From Amaurobius ferox (lineage: Eukaryota > Arthropoda > Arachnida > Araneae > Amaurobiidae): a DNA stretch of 64,000 nucleotides. The DNA lies in contig OX578142.1 of assembly GCA_951213105.1 (NCBI GenBank), positions 115,317,065-115,381,064 of the forward strand. The letters run 5' to 3'. Below, one piece after another: positions 1 to 10,892 of the stretch (the stretch's first letter is position 1; each line of letters opens with the position of its first letter). The notes beneath the pieces were generated by a model. The model did no database searches and was not told the DNA's origin. It worked only from the letters and a program-made list of their open reading frames with translations. Both the position numbers and the translations under genes were made by a program.

Positions 1-500
1 TATTTCAATTTTGAAGTTGGAAGATTTATGTTTCATTCATTCTTCATAAAGATAATGCACTCTATTCTTTTATTTAAGCATTTTATAAAGTGTTAAATTT
101 TCAGTATTCCCTAGGATATTCCTGAATGAATTGTATTTTAGTTATTTTTGTTTCCTCGTATTTACTTAATCCACTGGAGGATCCAGTTACATATCCTATA
201 TGCGGTAGAAGTTCTACAAAGTTTTTCCAAAACAGATACGAATCTAATACCTCTTTGTCTCGCTACAAGCAAGCTCTATAACAACTGAGGTATTCAGACC
301 CAGAAAGAGAACATGCCATAACCTTCTTAGTTATCAGTTGATTTTTCGGCGTTTCATTTCAAGAATCGTAATTATTATAACGGGCATTATACATGCAGGA
401 TAGAAGTCATCCTATATTTTCTATATATTTTCTTGCATCAGGGAAAACGTCCTATATTATACACTTGTCTTACACTTCTGTCTGACTTTTACCTATATTT
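1..500. other. AT-rich stretch, nothing recognised
   Basis: No repeat family, RNA gene or convincing coding frame is visible. Composition is AT-rich like the rest of the low-copy DNA in this window. Confidence 0.5.
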
Positions 501-770
501 GCCTTCTCATACGTAGTTTTGAGAAAGTATTGTTTTCACTAAAACTTTCGATTTCGAGATTTTGATGCCAATATATGTTTTAAGACCTGAGCACGTTTTA
601 ACTATTTTTAGAGTGATGTCCGTTTGTGTGGCTGATGTCTGCAGTCAATTTCTTGTGTACACGATAGCCGCTACAAATGTTAATGGATATTCACGAAATA
701 TTATATACGGCTTTGTTATCAAAAAAATCTAAGACTAGATAGAATTTTTTTTTTTTAAATCGAGCGAAAT
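500..770 (-). mobile_element. HxC element, 3' fragment
   Basis: The left edge is a hairpin that reads, on the minus strand, as ACTTTCTCA...TATGAGAAAG-like arms (about 503-532). It is followed by the same ~250-bp module seen upstream of the 3' hairpin in the copies at 18.1, 21.1 and 45.6 kb (fragments such as TTTTGATGCCAATATATG, AGACCTGAGCACG and GTACACGATAGC). The 5' half is missing. This is a decayed non-autonomous element with no coding capacity. Confidence 0.65.
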
Positions 771-791
771 TTTGAAATTCATTCAAAGTTT

Positions 792-1580
792 TATATTTTT
801 ACTTTCCTTATATACATAATGTATAAGGAAAGTATTGTGACGGGGTCGAAAATTCGAATTCGAGTTTTCGACGAGAGAGCACGTTTCAAGCATCCCTGAT
901 CACGAATCAAACATTTTTGAAGTGATGTGTGTGTGTGTGTGTCAGTGAGCCTGTGGAGACGATGACTGACGAACGAATAGACCGATTTGAACGAAATTTG
1001 GTGCAAAAACCACAATTCATAAACACTGGAAGCCTATTGTTTTTATACGCAATCGAATGTACAGAACCCCCCTAAATTTTCGAGTGAAATTCTGAAAAAA
1101 TCCTCAAAAAATCAAGACCGCTAATAAAGTTACTCAAATAAACATTTCTTATGTAATTTTTCATTAGAAAACGATTGACATAAATTTTAAAACGCTAACA
1201 TGAACCGTTCTCGAGATATTGCACATTTTTCAAAAAAATTATCAAAAAGTCACGTAAAATAAAAAGAAATATTTCCTATTGAGAAACATGTTCACTTTTC
1301 ATATGTAATACCATGCGATAAATTTGGTGATATCATTCTCGTGGAACTAGCTCGTTCCATTCAGGAAAAAAGATACTTTGAGTAATACTTTTGTACTTGA
1401 ACGCCAATAGTCATTTATCTGCTGTAAGAATAACTTATTTCTCCGTCCATAACGCTTGGCGAGATTTTGGCGGAATATCGCCAACTTGGCGACATTTTCA
1501 ATTGTTGCCAAATTAACAAAAATCTCGCTAAATGGATGAAAATGGCGCTAAATCAATTAAAATGACATTTCCTTTATTAT
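792..1580 (-). mobile_element. HxB element, 5'-truncated
   Basis: Opens with the hairpin ACTTTCCTTATA...TATAAGGAAAGT, then the 3' module (GACGGGGTCGAAAATTCG..., TTTCAAGCATCCCTGATCACG), a short GT microsatellite, and the body shared with the full copy at 62.55-63.57 kb (for example TGACGAACGAATAGACCG and CTCGAGATATTGCACATT). It ends in the TTGGCGA-rich segment near 1450-1560, without the AATCTGATGTGGGC end. The open frame at 791-1015 on the minus strand is only this repeat. Confidence 0.75.
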
Positions 1581-2790
1581 TTGCGTTCTAATTTGCATTG
1601 CACTGATAATTTGTTTCTTCAGAATTAACAGTTTAAATAAATATTATGTAATTGAATATGAGCGTTTTGCTATAAAAGTACATACAATGCGGTGTGATTT
1701 ATTTTACATCAGGGCCAAAAATTGAAATAGATTAATTTCGGCATAATGCCATATCGAGCTACAAAATTTTGGGAAGACTAACCATTGAATGATAAAATGG
1801 AACCAGAATTATAAAGTGGGAGAAAAAGGGAAATGTGATTTTTCAGTATATTATTTTCTACACAAAACAACACGGAATACTTGTAATAGTAGGAAGGTTC
1901 AACTGACGCAACACACCAGTGTATAGCACAACTGATGCAACACGCCAGTATACGGCATTGAAAAATTAATGATTAAAACAAAACTGTGTAAAAGAAATTG
2001 TAGCAGTCAAACTGTCATAGATATGAACAACAGAAGCTCAAAATTGCTAATGATGAAATGAATAAAAAATATGCATGCAAATAATTTGTGAGGTTTATTA
2101 GAATAAGTATTCTTATAAAGGAATGGAATGTAAACTGTTAATTAACTGTATTCCCCTTTTCTTAAATTATGATTTTTTCATGTTAAATGGCATTAAGTGA
2201 AATTCAATACGTTTTATGTAAGTTTGCGTTGTATTTTCATTTCATCACTATACGAGTATTACACAATTTTTTTAATAATTGAAGAATAGAAGCGGATAAT
2301 TTTAAAATATAGTGATAATTGTATGCAGTACTTGAGGTTTTTTGTTGCCCTATATATTTTTTTTCAAAATCCTACATATGTCACTTCTACCCTTTTGCAT
2401 GTACACTACTGCGGAAGAAAAAATCCATGATCTAATGCAAAAATAAATAAGTAAATAATTTTTCTGCAAATATCCAAAACTAGCTGTTGCTATACTTGCA
2501 CAAATTTATTGTCTGCAAAAACATGTTATCACTTTACGTATGTTGATAAGCTTTGTAAAATGTTTCAATTAAAGACTGCAGTATTTTACGTGATAAAGTA
2601 TTTTAATATGCAGTACTGGCTGTTAATCCCGTTATAAAATAGAATGCATCAATTTATGTATAGTATTACAGCTCATCTACCCTCCTGTACCTCTTGCATT
2701 TCTAAAATCTTTGGACACACGTGAAACACACATCTCCTCCGATCAATACTATTACGGATATGATTTCCTAACAAAACATGATTACTGTAC
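1580..2790. other. AT-rich stretch with one small duplication
   Basis: No gene is recognised. At about 1895-1960 a ~30-bp unit occurs twice (AACTGACGCAACACACCAGT and AACTGATGCAACACGCCAGT). Otherwise nothing is visible. Confidence 0.4.
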
Positions 2791-2796
2791 AAACCC

Positions 2797-3235
2797 CTAT
2801 CAAAAAGCAAAAAACTTTACTATCCCTAGACCTCTAACAAAATACAAATACTTTATGACTCCTATACACCCCAGCAAAATGGAAATATTTTACAACCCCT
2901 TTGACCCCCCCCCCGGCCGTCCAAATAGTTGCTCTTAGTCCTCTGGACGAGTCGGACGGTCTGGGTCTTCAACCCCTTTGACCCCTATCAAAACGCAAAT
3001 ACTTTACGACCCCTAGACCTCTAACAAAATACAAATACTTTATGACTCCTATTCTCCAACAAAATGGAAATATTTTAAAACCCCTTTGACCCCTATCAAA
3101 ACGCAAATACTTCATGACCCCTAGACCTCTAACAAAATATAAATACTTAGTGACTCCTATACCCCAACAAAACCCTTTGACCCTCAGCAAAACGCAAATA
3201 CTTTACTATCTCTAGATCCCTTATGAAAACACGTA
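2797..3235. repeat. Minisatellite, ~107-bp higher-order unit
   Basis: Three to four copies of a ~107-bp unit are built from ~27-bp subunits of the form CAAAAYGCAAATACTTTAYGA followed by CCCCTA, alternating with CCCTTTGACCCCTATC. Copies start near 2797, 2970 and 3079 and decay past 3180. A ~60-bp insertion (2909-2969) splits copies one and two. A diverged subunit recurs at about 3535-3570. The array is C-rich on the plus strand compared with its surroundings. Confidence 0.85.
2909..2969 (+). mobile_element. ~61-bp SINE-tail mini-retroposon with 16-bp TSD
   Basis: This GC-rich segment matches the tail of the 5S/tRNA SINEs in this window (CCGGCCGTCCAAA ... TCGGACGGTCTGGGTCT). It is flanked by identical 16-bp copies of CAACCCCTTTGACCCC at 2893-2908 and 2970-2985. 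The arms CCGTCC and GGACGG can pair, with an inner GTCC/GGAC pair. No SINE head or body is present. Because the host is a tandem repeat, the flanks could partly reflect the repeat phase, but the same arrangement recurs at 9344-9401 in unrelated DNA. Confidence 0.75.
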
Positions 3236-3239
3236 CTTG

Positions 3240-4190
3240 TCTTACCAATAATGAAACTCGCTATATTTCGAACCAAGAGTTTTATATTAATAACTCCCCC
3301 TATAACGCCATGGATTTTCAAAGAAATTAAATTTAATTGTCGGAGATATCGACTTACCATTAACTTGTCGATAATCTCCCAAAAGTCGCCAAGTTGGCGA
3401 TGGAGCGTCAAATATATCACCAAAATATTACATAGTAACCGCGAATGCGCTTTCATTATTTCCGCATTGTACATTTTTGACGAATTTTAAAGGATAGTTT
3501 TCTCTAACATAAGAAAATCAAAGAAACAAGGCACGACCCTCTATGCCAAAATGAAAATACTTTGTGAACTTTAAGTGGTTAGACCACACTGGTTTAAATT
3601 ATCTCTTCAAACTGCACGAGTAATAAAGATTTTAAACGTCGCCTTTCAGTGTTTGTCCTTATTTAATTTTTATACGCTATAAAATCTGCAAGCCGAAACA
3701 AACTAGCATGTTTTATTTGCACATCCGCTTGATTCCTCCGCGTTTTATTTCACGACCTGCAGTTATTGTAACACCTATCATACCTGCTTCCTGCTGCGAA
3801 AATAAAAACCAGCAAGAAAGCTAGCAATTGAAAGATCCCATTGATAGCCAAAAGAGAATCACTTTGGGGGTGGTCCAATAAAATTTATAGGCGCCTGTCA
3901 GTTACATTTTCTATAGATATATAAATCATGATATAAATTTAAAGGAGGAGACAGAGTTAAAAAGACTGAAAGTTCAAAGGATAACGATTCATATTTCATG
4001 TCAACAAGTTATCTCATTAAGCGTGCTCGGTTTCCTTTGACTTTTCACGTTGATTAAAAGAAGTAGAAGCTGCGGGAGTGTTGCCTTTGGGAGCTGGCTT
4101 GATAGAATGGTTTTAGAAGAATTGCAGTCATATGGTGCTTATATCAAGTGAAATAACTGTGAAAACGGCTATATCTTCACACCATATATA
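3240..4190. other. Low-copy AT-rich DNA
   Basis: No gene is recognised. A short TCGCCAAGTTGGCGA motif at about 3385-3402 belongs to the TTGGCGA-rich segment found in HxB and Helitron-like elements. Overlapping short open frames on both strands (about 3184-3490) have no recognisable similarity. Confidence 0.4.
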
Positions 4191-4193
4191 CCA

Positions 4194-4586
4194 GAGTCAA
4201 CGGCCCTACCGTGCTGAAAACACAGATTCTCGTTAGATCACCGAAATCAAGCACAATCGGGTGCGATTAGTACTTGGGTGGGTGACCACCTGAGAACACC
4301 GCGTGCTGTTGGTACATTTCGGGCGCGGTAGCCCGGTGGTTTGCGCACTGGATTTGCACGCTGCCACAACTGCCGCCGTGTTCATGCGGAGTACGATCAC
4401 GTTAAGCATGTTGGTCCGTAGGTCCTTCCGAGAGGTTGGTGGTAGGGGAAGGAGGGTACGGTCCCTGTGGATGCCTCCCCCACTGGGTTCCGGTCTAAAT
4501 TGGGTGGCACTTCCCGGCCGTCCAAACAGTTACCTTACACCTTTCTGGTAGGCTGGACGGTCTGGGTCTCAACAACAACAACAACG
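4194..4586 (+). mobile_element. 5S rRNA-headed chimeric SINE, copy 1
   Basis: Positions about 4196-4314 read as an almost complete 5S rRNA, including the internal promoter stretch CGGGTGCGATTAGTACTTGG and GGTGACCACC. This joins a tRNA-SINE-like segment (GGGCGCGGTAGCCCGGTGG, an A-box relative), a ~230-bp body, a hairpin tail (CCGGCCGTCC ... GGACGGTCTGGG) and a (CAA)n end. A 12-bp TSD, CCATATATACCA, lies at 4182-4193 and 4587-4598. It has no protein; it is a pol III-type retroposon needing LINE machinery in trans (known for SINEs). GC content is far above its surroundings. The open frame at 4303-4551 is a by-product. Confidence 0.93.
4196..4314 (+). pseudogene. 5S rRNA-derived head of SINE copy 1
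   Basis: The segment aligns by eye over its full length with metazoan 5S rRNA (CTACCGTGCTGAAAACAC, TTCTCGTTAGATCACCGAA, GGTTAGTACTTGGGTGGG equivalents). It carries substitutions, is fused to SINE sequence and sits inside a TSD-bounded insertion, so it is a retroposed copy and not a ribosomal gene. Confidence 0.88.
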
Positions 4587-4599
4587 CCATATATACCAT

Positions 4600-5390
4600 G
4601 GAGTATTTGAAAGCAACCTTTTCTATTTTTGCACTTTTTTTAGATTTTAGTGCCTAAATTTAGCGCTATTTTAGATATTTTTCAAAATGTATATATTTAA
4701 CATCGAATTGTTTGGTATTTACAGCATTGCCGAAAAGAATCCAATTGAAACATTTGTATGCTGAGTTATATATTAATTTGCGCATTGCTTAATTCCCCCT
4801 TATCGTTTGTACAAACTATTTTCATTTTTTATTACCTTTTTCATGTACTTACGTAGTACATGAGAGTAGAGCTCTCTTTTCGAGCTATATCACGTCAAAC
4901 TAAAGCTTAAATTGAAAAACTGTTTATTTCACCATGGGTCCATATTATTTCTCTACAAATGTACCAACTTTCATATTTTTGTATGCTATAGTTTTTGAGG
5001 TACAAGACAGAGAAACTTGAAAGACGCGCCGATACAGAAGAAAATTTTTTCACTTCAGAAGTGCATAAAAAGTAGAATGAATAACTCGTAAACTAAATCT
5101 AATTTAAAATAATGGGTACAATCCTGCAAAAATTCAACTATGTAGGTACCTGCCTGCCGAAATTCGTGGTCTTGATCTTGTTAGTCTGTCGAGGACGCGA
5201 ACTCGCAACTCAAATATTTCGTATTTGACTTTGATGTTATATATTTCTTAAACAAAAGTATAAATCAGCGTGTTCCCCAAGCACTTCTCTATAAGTGTAC
5301 CAAATTTAATATTTTTATATAATTTATGCGGTACGTAGCCGAAAAATTTATCCAACAACGATGCGTCAACTACTTCTTTTAATATAGAGA
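4600..5390. other. AT-rich stretch, nothing recognised
   Basis: No repeat family or gene was recognised. Short runs of A/T only. Confidence 0.4.
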
Positions 5391-5394
5391 GATT

Positions 5395-5444
5395 ATTATT
5401 ACCATGATCATCATTATTATCATTATTATTATCATTATCATTAA

Positions 5445-5480
<36 letters not shown>

Positions 5481-5765
5481 CATGCCAATGCGATGGTTGA
5501 TTGATCAAGGCAATAGTTTCCTCGTAATCGCTCGGCTGCCGGACTGTGAGTTCGAGTCCCACCTGCGGGTATGAATGTTGTGTTGTTGGGCGCAGTGTGT
5601 TCTACTCCCAATGGTGCGCCGAGGCAACGTCATGTGACTGCTAATGGTTCGCGATGCTAGCCGATGTATAGGTGAATGATGGAATATCAAGTGCCTGGCC
5701 ATTTGTAATAAATTATCATCACCATTATTATTATCATTATTATCATAATTATTAACATTATTGCT
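5395..5765 (+). mobile_element. tRNA-type SINE inside an ATT microsatellite
   Basis: A segment of ordinary complexity (about 5480-5717) interrupts an (ATT/ATC)n tract that continues on both sides. It contains a good pol III B-box (GAGTTCGAGTCCC at about 5549-5561) in a tRNA-like context (CTCGGCTGCCGGACTG before it) and ends AGTGCCTGGCCATTTG before an AT-rich tail. The same tail, inverted, is at about 34018-34045. An A-box is not clear. The minus-strand Asn/Asp-rich frames here are translations of the microsatellite. Confidence 0.7.
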
Positions 5766-5769
5766 ATGT

Positions 5770-6600
5770 TTCACCAGCGAACTTTTAAGGGTGAACAAAT
5801 TTCTATCCAGGACTTCTATCACTTGATTGTAGCGAGCTTTTCAGAGAAAGAAGGATAGAAAAAATTTGCATTAGCTGTTTCTGAATTTAAATAACGAGTA
5901 TTTATTCATCTGTCAACAGCGTTCGTTTCAGGTGTTTCTCTCAACTTGTTCTTCCTATGCACCAGCGAGTGAATTGTTATTACATTATGTTCACATTCAG
6001 TATTAAATTGAAGTACTGTTGTTTTGAGTTCACTGATATATGTTTAATTTTGCACTTATCTTATCGAAATAAACTTTACATCCAATCATTTGAATTTTCT
6101 AAACACGAAGAAACAACTTCACAAACTGGTCTCTGAAACATAGCATTTGGATATTATGCAAAATTGGAATTCTGCTTTCTCTGAGTCGACATTAACGGTT
6201 GCATGTGTTATGATTTAATGAGGCTTCAAAGGTATAATGTAAATACGGTACTGTTACCTTTAGAAATATTTCGATATGCATAATCCGTAAATTTATGGAT
6301 TTTCTGGGAATCCAAACTTTTTCATAGATCGTAAATATAAAATGTTTTATAATATTTTTAAATGCACACTCACTGGTACTGAAATAGCTGCTTTTAAAGG
6401 GGTATTTGCATGCCTGGTGGTGCAGTTTTAATGGTGTGGAGATTATATATATACACCCAACGTTTAATTCACAATTATGTTTGTCATTGGATTTACAGAT
6501 GAAATCACAATGAAGGTAACTTATAATTGTGAAAATAAGAAATATATATATACGTACACTGTCAATAAAAGAAGCTAAGCTAATAACTTATTTTCTAATT
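5770..6600. other. Low-copy AT-rich DNA
   Basis: Nothing recognisable beyond short TA runs (about 6446-6456 and 6543-6552). Confidence 0.4.
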
Positions 6601-7905
6601 TTATTTCTGTCCAATATTACAATTGTCCCTCTGTATTCAAATTGTTAATAAATAAATTTAATTATATCCTCGATGGCGCCTAATTTCTATGTCTGCTTTA
6701 AGTATCGTTTGTATGTGCACATAAACTTATTTACTTATATCATAATGTATAACGTAACTACAGCTTATATTCTGGCTACATTCTTCTCTAAATTTTACAT
6801 GAATACAACACTTATATAAATAAATATGAAAAATAAAGTAAAATTTATATTATAATAATTATTATAATAAACATTTTTTTGTATTGTTTGATGGACTCGT
6901 TTTGAAAAGGCACAGAAGTATAGTTTGCCTTTAAATTAATGGACTAGATGTGAATAATGAAATAAAGTATATCTTTTATAAATAAAGTTTTATGTCTGCT
7001 TTACGTAATGTTTGTGTTTGTACATATGATTCTAAATCTTGATATAATTAAAAAAATTAACTGCAGCTTATATTCTGACTATATTCTTCTCTAAATTTGA
7101 AATTAAAATGTTTTCTTTTAATTTGAAAATAATAGTAAATAATATAAATAATAAAAAAGTAACATTCAAATCATAATAATGATTAATATATAAAACATCG
7201 GTATTCAAAACTAGTCAATTTAGACGCGCACAGAAGCATTATTTACTTTAAATTAATGGACTAGTTATGAATAATGAAAGAAAGTCTTTCTTCAGCAAAT
7301 AAAATTTTATGTCTGCTTTACGTATCGTTTTCATTTGTACATAAAGTTTTTAATTATATCAAATTTATAAACATAACTGTATAAAATAAAGACATTAATA
7401 TTTAAATTTAAATAATGATTAAAATAAACATTTGTTTCAGTATTGAAAACTAATTATCAATTTAGAGATACAGAAATATTCCTTGCTTTTCAAATAATGG
7501 ACTATAGATTTGAATACTGAAAGACACCCTTTCTTTAAAGAATGAATTAAGTTTCATGTCTTCTTTGCGTATTGTTTGCATTTGCACAGAAATTTCATTT
7601 ATTATATCAAGATTTGAAAATATAATTGCAGCATATATTTCTGCCACATTCTTCTCTAAATTTGAAATAAATACTTATTTAATAATATAATTATTCATAT
7701 TTAATATGAATAATTATTATCAAAATTGAGTAATTATTAAATATAAATAGCAAAGAAAATAGAAATGGAATTATAATTATGCTTAAAATAAACAATTTTT
7801 TACACTATTCCTATCAATGTATAAACCAGAATCATTCTTTGCTGTAAATATTTGCACTAGCTTTCAATACTGAACGAAACCCTTTCTTTAATAAATTATA
7901 TAAGA
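6600..7905. repeat. Degenerate tandem array, ~300-bp unit, about four copies
   Basis: The landmark TATGTCTGCTTTACGTATCG recurs at about 6688, 6991, 7308 and (decayed) 7555. Each time it is followed by a T/G-rich stretch, TATATC, ACTACAGCTTATATTCTG and ACATTCTTCTCTAAATTT, then AT-rich filler and AATGGACTAG-TGAATAATGAA. Spacings are about 303, 317 and 247 bp. Copies are strongly diverged, so the array is old. No coding function is seen. Confidence 0.8.
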
Positions 7906-7909
7906 TATA

Positions 7910-8925
7910 CCTCCCATACTGACTTACCTTTCCATACCATTTTTATTTTGGAAAATTGATACTTCTCTATCAACTCTTTACAATCATATAATGACTTATC
8001 TGTTTTACCTCAATGGATGGCAAATAATCTCTGAAGACTCATTGGTAAATAAAATAGAAAAGAATACTCCACTCCTAGCCCTTTTTTTTTTTTGCCCCCA
8101 TCCTTGATAATAATCCTTGAAAGATACTCTCAAACCTTCCCCGACCACTTCTGTGCAATTCTGCCCCTGGCTGCGACAACATTTTCAAGTTCATCAGAAT
8201 CATGAACCATGGAAGGACGTAAAACAAAAGCGAACCCCAGATCGGGATGTTCTCTTCAAGGGGTCCGCTCTTCTGAAGTAGTGTGTCGAACGTAGTTCGT
8301 TAGATTGCTGGAAGATACTACGTCAGTAGTGAAAAACTACTTGAAATTCACTGAGAGAGCGAATTTTGAAAAGAACACTAAAATAAATTGATAGATTTAG
8401 TAAATTCTAGTACCTAACAAAAGCAACAGCAAAGTTTTGAGAATATTGCAGATAGTCGACATCCAATGTTGTTGTTTTCATTTGTATGTAAAGCATTCCA
8501 AACCTGGCTAGAGGTCTACATGTTTTACCGATAAGAACATGCATGTTTTATCAATAAGTACAAAAAAGAACTCTTTATGCAAAGGATAAGAAACTTGAGC
8601 AACGTATTTATTATCTCATTTGTGCTTAAATACGCTACCGAAGTTTATTATGCATTTTTTATTTTCTTATTTCGCCGCATCCGAAAGGAGAAGATTAACA
8701 TAATTCTATAGTTTGGCAAACTTCGCATTCTAAAAAAATTATTTGAATTTCTCTATTTTCTAATTTTCTGTTAATTTTCACCACAAAGCATAAAATTTAA
8801 AATGTTCGATTCCCTTATTTTTTCGATTAACTGTTGCAATGAAAAGGTCTACTTTCTTCGAGGGCGTTGCTAAGGAGAACAGTGCAGTTTGTGGGTATAC
8901 ATGTCAAATTATTGAGCGCGATTAC
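7910..8925. other. Low-copy DNA, possible old shared repeat
   Basis: No gene recognised. Around 8098-8230 there is weak similarity to about 19395-19535 (a CCTGGCTGCGACAACATT-like core and GTAAAACAAAAG), possibly an ancient dispersed repeat. Confidence 0.3.
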
Positions 8926-8943
8926 ACATACCTTGAACTTCCT

Positions 8944-9330
8944 GGCCAACGGCCCTACCGTGCTGAAAACACCGGTTCTCGTTAGATCACCGAAGTCAAG
9001 CAACATCGGGCGCGGTTAGTACTTGGGTGGGTGACCACCTGGGAACACCGCGTGCTGTTGGCACATTTCGGGCGCGGTAGCCCGGTGGTTTGCGTGCTGG
9101 ATTTGCAAGCTGCCACAACTGCCGCCGTGTTCATGCGGAGTAGGATCACGTTAAACATGTGGGTCCGTAAGTCCTTCCGAGAGGTTGGTGGTAAGGGAAG
9201 GAGAGTACGGTCCCTGTGGATGCCTCCCCCACTGGGTTCCGGCCTAAATTGGGTGGCATTTCCCGGCCGTCCAAATGGTTACCTTACACCTTTCTGGTAG
9301 GTCGAACGGTCTGGGCCTCAACAACAATAA
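8944..9330 (+). mobile_element. 5S rRNA-headed chimeric SINE, copy 2
   Basis: Same structure as the copy at 4.2 kb: 5S head (about 8945-9063), A-box-like GGGCGCGGTAGCCCGGTGG without the downstream B-box region, shared body, hairpin tail and an AACAACAATAA end. Flanking 13-bp copies of CATACCTTGAACT lie at 8927-8939 and, with one mismatch, at 9331-9343. The open frame at 9031-9300 is a by-product of the insertion. Confidence 0.93.
8945..9063 (+). pseudogene. 5S rRNA-derived head of SINE copy 2
   Basis: A near full-length 5S rRNA-like segment (GCCAACGGCCCTACCGTGCT ... CACCGCGTGCTGTTGGC). The internal control region is the best preserved of the three heads (CATCGGGCGCGGTTAGTACT, GGGTGACCACCTGGGAACAC). 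It is retroposed, not a ribosomal gene, because it is fused to the SINE body. Confidence 0.88.
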
Positions 9331-9343
9331 CATACCTTTAACT

Positions 9344-9401
9344 CCGGCCGTCCAAATTGATGCTCATGTCCAAGGACGAATCGGACGGTCTGGGCTTTCG
9401 A
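9344..9401 (+). mobile_element. 58-bp SINE-tail mini-retroposon with 13-bp TSD
   Basis: A second isolated tail unit (CCGGCCGTCC ... GAATCGGACGGTCTGGGC) lies just after SINE copy 2. It is bounded by CATACCTTTAACT at 9331-9343 and CATACCTTGAACT at 9402-9414. Together with 8927-8939 there are three copies of one 13-bp target, which fits two separate insertions at the same site. It contains GTCCAAGGAC and CCGTCC/GGACGG inverted repeats. Confidence 0.78.
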
Positions 9402-9414
9402 CATACCTTGAACT

Positions 9415-10144
9415 AAAAGGATTTGGATTGAAACAGAAGGAGAGAATGATTTTGGTTCGAAACAGGTTATTTAGAAATTGAGTAATGTTACCGGTATCTG
9501 CATTACTTAAGTAGCGGGCGCTTATTTAAGACCCAAGCAATACCGGGTAATTCGTTCCAATGAAATAATAAACGAATTTTTGAAAAATTCCAAATGCGAA
9601 ATTTGTAAAATTAACACTTAAGTTTACAAACCGTCAATCCAATCTCGGGTGAGATTTAACTTCTAGGTCTTAGATTTCGTGAACATCTCTTTAAGTAAAA
9701 CAAATCACCTATTCATCAGATATACTTCTTAAGAACACTTGGGATTTTCATTTATGAAGAGGCGAACCAAAGTTTAAAAAACCCATCTGTGAAGCAAACT
9801 TTAACTTGCGAAGAATTAAACAAAGCTAATAATTCATTCAAAACTCGCTTGAACAGCATTCTGAGTTTGATCCCGGAGGTGCAATAATTTTATAACAATG
9901 AACGCGAATAAGTGCGGTTGTTGATTCTCTCATACTGTGATGCATTAATTTTATCGATTGAAATAAATCCGCGTCTCCTTCGTTATTGGATATTTACTTT
10001 CCCTGCAATCTATAGTACACCTAAAGAGAAAATATTGTGCTGGGGTTTAAATTCTGCCTTTCGGATTTTGCTCAATTTGAGTAGTTTGGGTATCCTTGAA
10101 TGAAGGGCTCGGGAGAACATAATGCTAAGCAGCGAAATAGAAAC
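9415..10144. other. Low-copy DNA, nothing recognised
   Basis: No repeat family or gene is supported. A TACTTTCCCTGCAATCTATAGTAC-like piece near 9996-10020 may be an isolated remnant of an HxA 3' hairpin. Confidence 0.4.
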
Positions 10145-10890
10145 ATCTGATGTGGGCAGCACATGACTTTCCCTGCCGACTTATATCCACGTTTTCTTTA
10201 TTTTAATTCAATTTAATTCACTTTTAATTCAATTTTCGTTCTCATTTGATAACTGGACTTATTTTCAAAGGTGGCATAGAGAAAATGCTAAAAAACTCAA
10301 ATATATCGAGAACGGCTAGTCCTAGTGTAATGGGGTTGGTCTTATTCTTTTCTTCGTTAAAAATTACGTATAAAACAAGCATTTAATGGATATATTTGAG
10401 CAAACGTAGTCTTTAATTTTAAATTTTGACGATTTTTGCGGGCCATTTTGCAAAACAAAGCAGGTTGCTTTTTTCCGAATCGTACCAAAATCTAATCGAC
10501 ATTAAGGTAACCCCCAAGCGACTTATCTACTGAATTTTGTGAATTTCGGTCCATTAGTTTTTCAGCTAGATTGGATACAGGCAATTTTTGCGGACCATTT
10601 GGCAAAAGAATGCGGTTTTTTATCCCGAATTGTACCCAAAACTAATCAGCACCAGAGTCGCCCACAAGTGACTTACCTACCAAATTTTATGAAATTAGGT
10701 CCAGTAGTTTTTAGTTAGAGTGGATACAAAATCTGCACAGACAGACACACACACAGACGTCACGCTAAAAATTGTTTTTTCGTATTCTAGAGATCTCGAA
10801 ACGTGTAGATCCGCCGAAAACTCGAGTTGCGATTTTCGACATGATTCCAATACTTTCCCTATACATAACCATGTATTGCAGGGAAAGTAA
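10145..10890 (+). mobile_element. HxA element, array copy 1
   Basis: Starts ATCTGATGTGGGCAGCACAT (a small ATGTG...CACAT hairpin) followed by GACTTTCCCTGC. It contains two ~150-bp internal repeats (GATTTTTGCGGGCCATTTT, AATCGTACCAAAATCTAATC, GAATTTTGTGAATTTCGG, TTAGAGTGGATACA), an ACAGACACACAC microsatellite, the 3' module (TTCGTATTCTAGAGATCTCG, CTCGAGTTGCGATTTTCG) and the terminal hairpin ACTTTCCCTATACAT...ATGTATTGCAGGGAAAGTAA. No transposase is present, so it is non-autonomous. The architecture resembles Helentron-derived HINE/DINE-1 elements, which is inference. Confidence 0.85.
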
Positions 10891-10892
10891 AA

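Noticed and set aside
2893..2985. TSD of the 61-bp insertion explained only by the host minisatellite
   Set aside because: Considered, because the host is repetitive. The insertion's recurrence at 9344-9401 in non-repetitive DNA with a different TSD argues that it is a real mobile unit.
5248..5822. Asn/Asp-rich proteins on the minus strand
   Set aside because: Translation of (ATT/ATC)n microsatellites on either side of a SINE.
8098..8260. Dispersed repeat shared with 19395-19535
   Set aside because: Similarity is weak and patchy by eye; an alignment score would be needed before calling a family.
8945..9063. Functional 5S rRNA gene
   Set aside because: The 5S-like sequence is fused to a SINE body and tail inside a target-site duplication, and shares non-standard bases with the other two SINE heads.
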